The notes under the pieces were generated by a model that worked only from the letters and a program-made list of their open reading frames with translations, searched no databases and was not told where the DNA came from. The translations under genes and the position numbers were made by a program. A stretch of 38,735 bases of DNA from Sphingomonadales bacterium (lineage in GTDB: Bacteria > Pseudomonadota > Alphaproteobacteria > Sphingomonadales > Sphingomonadaceae): the NCBI GenBank assembly GCA_028289885.1, contig JAQGKX010000014.1, positions 1 to 38,735 on the forward strand, read 5' to 3'. The stretch's first letter is position 1, and every line of letters begins with the position of its first letter. Positions 33,696-38,735 of this stretch are shown in pieces.

Positions 33696-35306
33696 CTACC
33701 GGAACAACCCGCCCAATATCCCGCGCAGCAATTGACCCCCCACTTTGCCGGCAATTTGGCGTCCAACCGAACTCGCCACCGACCGCGCCGCCGACTTCAT
33801 CATGCCGTCGAGTATTGTCGGCTTGGCGGCTTCGCGCGCGGCGATGGCGGCCTGGCGATCGGCGGCTGCCTGAACTCGTACTGCTTCACGATTTGCGATG
33901 GCCTGCGTCTGCGCATTGACCTTGGCGGTTTGCGCATCAAGCTTGGCTTGAGCGGCGGCGGCCTTTGCGGCTTCGCCCTGTGCCTTCGTCTCGGCGGCTG
34001 CGGCAGAGGCTGCGGTCGATTTCGCGGCAAGGATTTCCTCGGCCGACTCGCGGTCGATCAGCGTGTCGTACTTCGATCCGATAGCGTCGGTCGTAATCAT
34101 TACGCTGCGTTCCTGCAGCGTAATCGGTCCGACGCGCGAGGCGGGCGGCTTGATCAAGGTGCGCTCGACAGGCGTCGGCGCACCGTCCGCCTGCAGCAGC
34201 GACACCAGCGCCTCACCAACTTTCAACTCGGTGATGATCGTCGCGACATCGACGCCCGGGTTGGCACGGAAGGTTTCGGCGGCGGATTTCACCGCAGCTT
34301 GATCGCGTGGGGTGAATGCCCGGAGCGCATGCTGGACGCGGTTGCCCAACTGGCCAGCCACGGTGTCGGGAATGTCGATAGGATTTTGGGTGATGAAGTA
34401 AACGCCGACGCCCTTCGACCGGATCAGGCGGACGACCTGTTCGATCTTGTCGAGCAACGCCTTGGGCGCGCCATCAAACAGCAAGTGCGCTTCGTCGAAA
34501 AAGAAACAGAGCTTCGGCTTGTCGGGGTCGCCAATCTCGGGAAGCGTCTCGAACAATTCGCTGAGCAGCCATAGCAGGAAGGTCGAATAAAGCTTCGGAC
34601 TCGCCATCAGTTTATCGGCAGCGAGTATATTGACGACGCCGCGACCATTCTCGTCCAGCGCAATGAAATCCATCATGTCGAGCGCGGGTTCTCCAAAGAA
34701 ATGCTCGGCCCCCTGGCTGCGAAGCTGGAGCAGCGACCGCTGGATAGTGCCGACGCTCTGCTTGGAGACATTACCGTAAGTGGTCGTCAGTTCGTCCGCG
34801 CGCTCGGCACAGTGAACGAGCATCGACTGAAGATCGTCGAGGTCGAGCAGCAGCAATCCCTCTTTGTCGGCGACGTGGAATGCGATGGTCAGCACGCCTT
34901 CCTGAACTTCGTTGAGGTCCATCAGGCGCGCGAGCAGTACCGGACCCATTTCGGAAATTGTCGCGCGGATCGGGTGGCCCTGTTCGCCGAACAAATCCCA
35001 GAATTGGGTTGGTGTGTCCTTATACGCCCAGTCGGTGTCGCCGATCTCGGCAGCGCGCGCCGCGAAAATCTCGTGGGTCTTTGCAGTGGGCGATCCGGCC
35101 ATGGCGAGACCCGATAAATCGCCTTTCACGTCGGCAACGAAGCATGGCACGCCGTCGTTCGAAAAACCCTCGACGATGCCCTGCAGGGTGACGGTCTTCC
35201 CGGTGCCGGTCGCGCCCGCGATCAGGCCGTGGCGGTTGGCGCGTTTCAGGTTCAGTATTTGTCGCTGGCCACCGCCAGTACCGATGAAAATGCCGTCTTC
35301 CGCCAT
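33696..35306 (-). CDS. DUF853 HerA-like ATPase
   Basis: 536 residues. Walker A GATGTGKT (31-38), [11 protein letters not shown], Walker [12 protein letters not shown] (near 270), [11 protein letters not shown] and the sensor-like [14 protein letters not shown] mark the HerA/VirB4-type DUF853 family (YjgR-like). About residues 450-510 form an alanine-rich charged helix, likely a coiled coil, and the last 40 residues are Gly/Ala-rich and basic ([21 protein letters not shown]). The function is unknown; DNA pumping is inferred from the fold. ATG 35306 has GGAG five bases upstream; the open frame reaches 35378 but adds nothing recognisable. It lies 75 bases after degP on the same strand, beyond a GC hairpin. 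Confidence 0.85.
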   Translation of the reverse strand: MAEDGIFIGTGGGQRQILNLKRANRHGLIAGATGTGKTVTLQGIVEGFSNDGVPCFVADVKGDLSGLAMAGSPTAKTHEIFAARAAEIGDTDWAYKDTPTQFWDLFGEQGHPIRATISEMGPVLLARLMDLNEVQEGVLTIAFHVADKEGLLLLDLDDLQSMLVHCAERADELTTTYGNVSKQSVGTIQRSLLQLRSQGAEHFFGEPALDMMDFIALDENGRGVVNILAADKLMASPKLYSTFLLWLLSELFETLPEIGDPDKPKLCFFFDEAHLLFDGAPKALLDKIEQVVRLIRSKGVGVYFITQNPIDIPDTVAGQLGNRVQHALRAFTPRDQAAVKSAAETFRANPGVDVATIITELKVGEALVSLLQADGAPTPVERTLIKPPASRVGPITLQERSVMITTDAIGSKYDTLIDRESAEEILAAKSTAASAAAAETKAQGEAAKAAAAQAKLDAQTAKVNAQTQAIANREAVRVQAAADRQAAIAAREAAKPTILDGMMKSAARSVASSVGRQIAGKVGGQLLRGILGGLFR

Positions 35307-35352
35307 GTCCGCTCCCTCGAAAATCTGGTCGAGCGGATGTCTAGCGCAACTG

Positions 35353-35374
35353 GCCCCTCCCCGAAAGGAGGGGC
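35353..35374. repeat. GC hairpin after degP
   Basis: GCCCCTCC (35353-35360) pairs with GGAGGGGC (35367-35374) around CCGAAA. It lies 8 bases after the degP stop. No T-tract follows on the minus strand, so termination is doubtful; its core resembles the hairpin at 29590-29613. Confidence 0.5.
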
Positions 35375-35381
35375 GCACTCG

Positions 35382-36917
35382 TTACTTGGTGTTGAACTTC
35401 ACCGCGATGTACCGCGCCGGTGTCGCGCCACGCTGGACTTGAAGCAAAACGTTTTCACGCCCGGCTGCCTTTGCGGCCTTGACGATGGCGGCAACCTCGG
35501 CTGGCGTCAGCACCGGGCGCTGGTTGACTGAAATGATGACATCCCCGCGCTGGAAACCCTTGGCACCGGCATCGCTGGATGGATCGACCGCACCGATGAC
35601 GACGCCCTTGGTCCCGGCAGGCAGACTGAGCTGGCGCGCGATAACGGGGGTCAGCGCCTGTACCGAAAGGCCGAGCGAGTCCTGCGTCGCCTGTTGCGTC
35701 GTCTTGTCGTCGGTCGGTGGCAGGCCATTGTCGTCGCCATCACCGCCGCCCACGATCGAGGCAAGCTGTTCATCGGTCGGGCGTTCGGTCAGGACCGCCG
35801 TTACCGACAGCCGATTGCCGCCGCGTATCAGTTCGATCGGGACGCGCGAACCGATCGGCAGGTTCGACACGATGAACGACAGTGTCTCATCCGGTGTCAC
35901 GTCGCGCCCATTGACCTTGACGATCACATCGCCCTGCTGGATCCCAGCGCGCGCTGCTGGCTGGTTCGGCTCGACCTTTGCCACCAGTTCTCCGCGATTT
36001 TTAGGGAGTCCGAGTGAGTCAAAGATGCCCGGGTCCATCGGGTTGAGCTGGATGCCGAGATAACCGCGCTTGACCTTCGCGCCACCCTTCAGCGTTTCGA
36101 CGATCGGACGCGCGAGTTCGGCAGGGATCGCGAAGCCGATGCCGACATTGCCGCCGGTCGGTGAATAGATCGCCGAATTGATGCCAATAACGTTGCCGTT
36201 CAAATCGAACATCGGGCCACCCGAGTTGCCCTGATTGATCGCGGCATCGGTCTAGATGTAGCGGTCGAACGGCCCCGAACCGATGTTACGATGAAGCGCG
36301 GAAACGATACCTGCCGTCACGCTGCCGCCCAAACCATAGGGGTTGCCGATCGCGACGACCCAGTCACCAACGCGCGATTTCGAGGAATCGCCGAACTTCA
36401 CGAAGGGCAGGCCGTGACCGTCGATCTTCAGCACTGCAAGATCGGACGAACTGTCACGCCCGACGACCTTGGCCGAATATTCCTTGCGGTCGGGCATCGT
36501 CACGGTGATCTGGCCGACCGGGCCATTGCCCGGCTTGCCACCTGAAATCACATGGTTGTTCGTGACGACATAACCGTCTTCGGAAATGATGAAGCCCGAG
36601 CCGAGCGACGTCGCCTCACGCGTGACCGGTGCGCCGCCGCCCTGGCCCTGTCCGAACAGGTCGCCGAACGGCGTTCCGGCGAACGGATTATTGGCCTGGA
36701 CCTCGACCTTTGAAGTGGTCGAAATGTTCACCACCGCAGGCTGCAGTCGTGCCGCCAGATCGGCGAAGCTCATCGGCGCTCCGGGAGCAGCGGGTGCTGC
36801 ATGGATCGTGCCCGGCTCGTTCTGGGCGACCTGCGCGCCCGATGGCGACTGCAGGGTCATTGTTGCAGCGGTTCCGGCAATCAGCAGTCCGGTCGTAATT
36901 GCATAGGCGTAACGCAC
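35382..36917 (-). pseudogene. degP: Do-family serine protease DegP/HtrA interrupted by an in-frame amber codon
   Basis: 511 codons from GTG 36917 (AAGGA nine bases upstream), full length for Do proteases, but TAG stands at codon 222 (36254-36252). N-terminal membrane/signal segment, trypsin-like domain with H122 (TNNHVISGG) and D159 (SDLAVLKID); after the stop the frame goes on unchanged with TDAAINQGNSGGPMFD, where the catalytic serine would be S232, and two PDZ domains (GYLGIQLNPMDPG... and VQALTPVIARQLSLP...). Homologues read DRYIQTDAAINQGNSGGP, so the stop sits exactly at the Gln codon: one C-to-T change, CAG to TAG. The truncated product has no catalytic serine and no PDZ domains. Last gene of the hflK-hflC-degP operon. 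It could be a real mutation, a sequencing error, or partly suppressed. Confidence 0.85.
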
Positions 36918-37004
36918 TTGAGGTGATCCTTCCGACTTGGTCGCGCGCGGTGATTGCTTCCACACGGCTTAACAGGATTTGAATAGCATGCACCGATTTC
37001 GGGG

Positions 37005-37868
37005 TTATTTATCACCCCGGAACTGGCGCAGATAGTCGTTGCTTGGGCTCAGGATGATCGAAGACTGTCCCGATGGATTGCTGCCATCGGCACCGAAGGT
37101 GTGACGATAGGACTGCATGGCCCGGTAAAAGTCATAAAATGAGGCATCCTTGTTGAAGGCGGCCGCATAAATACCGGCGGCCTGGGCATCGGCGTCGGCC
37201 CGGATGATCTGGGCATCGCGCAACCCCTTGGCCCGCAGCGTCAGCGCCTCCTGCGAACGGGCGGTCCGCATTCTTTCATAGGCCGAATCAAGCGGCGTAC
37301 CCTCGGGCAAATCCGCCTTCTTGATCCGCACGTCGATTATCTCAGCACCATATTGGCCTGCGATTCTGTTCAGGCCGATGCGGATATTATTCATGACCGC
37401 GCCGCGTTCGGGGCTGAGCAGCAACGCGAACTGCCGCTTGCCAAGTTCGTTGCGCAGCGCCGAACCGAGGATCGGCTGCAGGGCTTCCGAGACATTCTCC
37501 TCCTTGCCTGCAGTCTTGAACATGCGCAGCGGATCGACAATCCGATAGCGCGCGAACGCATCGATGTTCAGGCGCAACTGGTCAGTCGACAGCACCTGCT
37601 GGCGCTCCATCTCGACATCGCGAACGCGCTTGTCGATCCAGATGATCTGTTCGGCAAACGGAATATGCGCGATCAGCCCGGCACCGGTATGGCCGAACTG
37701 CTCGCCACGTTCATACCCATTGATGATCCGCACCGGTTCACCGAAGCGGAGCACCACGCCCTGCCGTGTTTCGGGAACGATGGCGAATGTGTTGGAGGCG
37801 AGGAACAATACGATCAGCGCGACGATCGCCAGCGCTATCGGATTGCGGAGGAAGATGGAGCCGTTCAT
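37005..37868 (-). CDS. hflC: Protease modulator HflC (SPFH/band 7 domain)
   Basis: 287 residues. An N-terminal membrane helix (about 9-30), then the SPFH domain with VVLRFGEPVRI, IPFAEQIIWIDKRVRDVEMERQ-type segment and LNIDAFARYRIVDPLRMF, and a C-terminal helical part with SQEALTLRAKGLRDAQIIRADADAQAAGIYAAAFNKD. Known role: with HflK forms a large periplasm-facing cage around FtsH that limits its access to membrane proteins. ATG 37868 overlaps the hflK stop (ATGA). degP begins 87 bases downstream on the same strand. Confidence 0.94.
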   Translation of the reverse strand: MNGSIFLRNPIALAIVALIVLFLASNTFAIVPETRQGVVLRFGEPVRIINGYERGEQFGHTGAGLIAHIPFAEQIIWIDKRVRDVEMERQQVLSTDQLRLNIDAFARYRIVDPLRMFKTAGKEENVSEALQPILGSALRNELGKRQFALLLSPERGAVMNNIRIGLNRIAGQYGAEIIDVRIKKADLPEGTPLDSAYERMRTARSQEALTLRAKGLRDAQIIRADADAQAAGIYAAAFNKDASFYDFYRAMQSYRHTFGADGSNPSGQSSIILSPSNDYLRQFRGDK

Positions 37869-38735
37869 TGGGCCGCTCCTGCCTGCGCAACGGGTGCCGG
37901 AACCTTCTTAGCGCCGGGCAGCGGCAGATATGGCGTCACGCCCGCGGGCTCGACGACCGTCTTGTCCACCTTCGACAGGACCTCCTCCATGGTTTCATAA
38001 TACATACGGCGACGGGTAACCTCCGGAGCCAGTTTATATTGGGTATAGACGCGGTCGAACGCGGCGGCTTCACCCTGCGCGCGGGCGATAACCTGCTGCG
38101 CCAGTGCGTTGGCCTGGTTGACCGAAGTCTGCGCCGCCTGTTGTGCCGCCGACACCTCCTTGAAGGCATCGTTCACGGCTTCCGGAGGACCGGCGTTCTT
38201 GACCGCGACACCCTGGATTTTCACGCCCGAACGATATTTGTCGAGCAATGCCTGCATCCGCTGCGTCACTTCGGCTTCGATGCCGGTACGGCCCGAACCG
38301 ATTGCGTCGTTGAGCGAAATATTGGCAATGGCCGCGCGCATGGCGCTTTCGGCAACGGCCTTGATCGTCGCATCGGGGTCGGCAAGCTGGAACAAATAAA
38401 GCTCCGGATCCTTGATCGACCAGCGAATCGAATAGTCGAGGTCGATGATGTTCTCATCGCGCGTCAGGACCAGCTTTTCACCGGCACCGTCGGGGATGTC
38501 GATCAGGCGGATGTTCTGCACATCGATGGTCTGGACCCGCTCGATCGGGGCGGGGAAGGTCAGGCTGACACCCGGCTCCAGTGTCCGCGAATATTTACCG
38601 AACATCGTCACGACGCCGCGTTCCTGCGGGTCGATCCGGTGAACGCAGCTGAACGCGAGCCAGAGAGCAACTGCGGCGACCGCGACATATTTCCAGATCG
38701 GACCTGCGGTCCACGTCGGCATCCTGCCACCGCCG
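37865..38735 (-). CDS. hflK: FtsH protease modulator HflK (partial, N-terminus outside window)
   Basis: At least 290 residues; the frame stays open to the window edge and the codons before ATG 38722 read Gly-Gly-Gly-Arg, matching the Gly-rich cytoplasmic N-terminus of HflK, so the true start lies outside. A membrane helix (WKYVAVAAVALWLAFSCV), then the SPFH domain with FGKYSRTLEPGVSLTFPAP, LVLTRDENIIDLDYSIRW and AQGEAAAFDRVYTQYKLAPEVTRRRMYYETMEEVL-type C-terminal part are family features. It partners HflC in the FtsH-HflKC complex. The tail is Pro/Ala-rich. The end overlaps hflC by four bases. Confidence 0.93.
   Translation of the reverse strand, partial: GGGRMPTWTAGPIWKYVAVAAVALWLAFSCVHRIDPQERGVVTMFGKYSRTLEPGVSLTFPAPIERVQTIDVQNIRLIDIPDGAGEKLVLTRDENIIDLDYSIRWSIKDPELYLFQLADPDATIKAVAESAMRAAIANISLNDAIGSGRTGIEAEVTQRMQALLDKYRSGVKIQGVAVKNAGPPEAVNDAFKEVSAAQQAAQTSVNQANALAQQVIARAQGEAAAFDRVYTQYKLAPEVTRRRMYYETMEEVLSKVDKTVVEPAGVTPYLPLPGAKKVPAPVAQAGAAQ

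Noticed and set aside
35382-36212. A separate PDZ-protein gene starting at ATG 36212
   Set aside because: It is simply the DegP frame after the amber codon; the start falls inside the protease domain and has no ribosome binding site. Reinitiation cannot be excluded but the product would lack His and Asp of the triad.
36252-36254. Programmed recoding (pyrrolysine or regulated read-through) at the degP TAG
   Set aside because: No recoding element or suppressor tRNA is visible, and relatives use Gln here; a point mutation or base error is simpler.

Overview
The window looks like chromosomal DNA of a high-GC alphaproteobacterium, most likely a sphingomonad (Sphingomonadales). This rests on a crtZ-type carotenoid hydroxylase, the alphaproteobacterial TIGR02186/Alph_Pro_TM family next to a TauE/SafE exporter, a sucC-etfB-etfA cluster, the rsmE/gshA/ubiA neighbourhood, a TorF-type porin, and dense coding with ATGA/GTGA overlaps. 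The genus is inference only. I see no rRNA, tRNA, CRISPR array, transposase, integrase or prophage gene. Almost everything is housekeeping, and no gene-free stretch exceeds about 190 bases.

Layout. 1-2040 (minus): a cut-off 2OG-Fe(II) oxygenase, a Gln/Gly-rich RcnB-like periplasmic protein with a CAG-repeat polyglutamine tract, and a lone [2Fe-2S] molybdenum-hydroxylase small subunit. 2125-6520: a DODA-type dioxygenase, a class II aldolase, and glnD of nitrogen signalling. 6527-10380: crtZ, a small lipoprotein, sucC (without sucD) and etfB-etfA. 10399-14170: nhaA and a two-gene NfrB/NfrA-like envelope polysaccharide cassette. 14221-18871: a TSUP exporter with its TIGR02186 partner, a HerA-like ATPase and an ICMT-like membrane methyltransferase. 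18868-23287: gshA, a secreted DUF11-type protein on the opposite strand, rsmE and ubiA. 23319-29513: tldE/pmbA, an inositol-monophosphatase-family enzyme, ileS, lspA and a DUF3035 lipoprotein, ended by a strong two-way terminator. 29623-32642 (minus): a TorF-like porin, a cystathionine beta-lyase and a mercaptopyruvate sulfurtransferase. 32736-35306: queF, a hotdog thioesterase and a DUF853 HerA-like ATPase. 35382-38735 (minus): the hflK-hflC-degP membrane proteostasis operon, in which degP carries an in-frame amber codon.

Most notable are: (i) a 99-base, 33-codon, in-frame palindromic insertion inside ileS, flanked by an 8-base direct repeat and related to an intergenic palindrome 2.2 kb upstream, resembling the protein-invading palindromic elements known from Rickettsia; (ii) a single-base CAG-to-TAG nonsense change in degP just before the catalytic serine; (iii) a reduced NfrB-like glycosyltransferase with a small NfrA-like partner; (iv) a secreted DUF11 protein with a TTG start lying between rsmE and gshA; and (v) overlapping, mutually exclusive hairpins in the leader of the porin gene.
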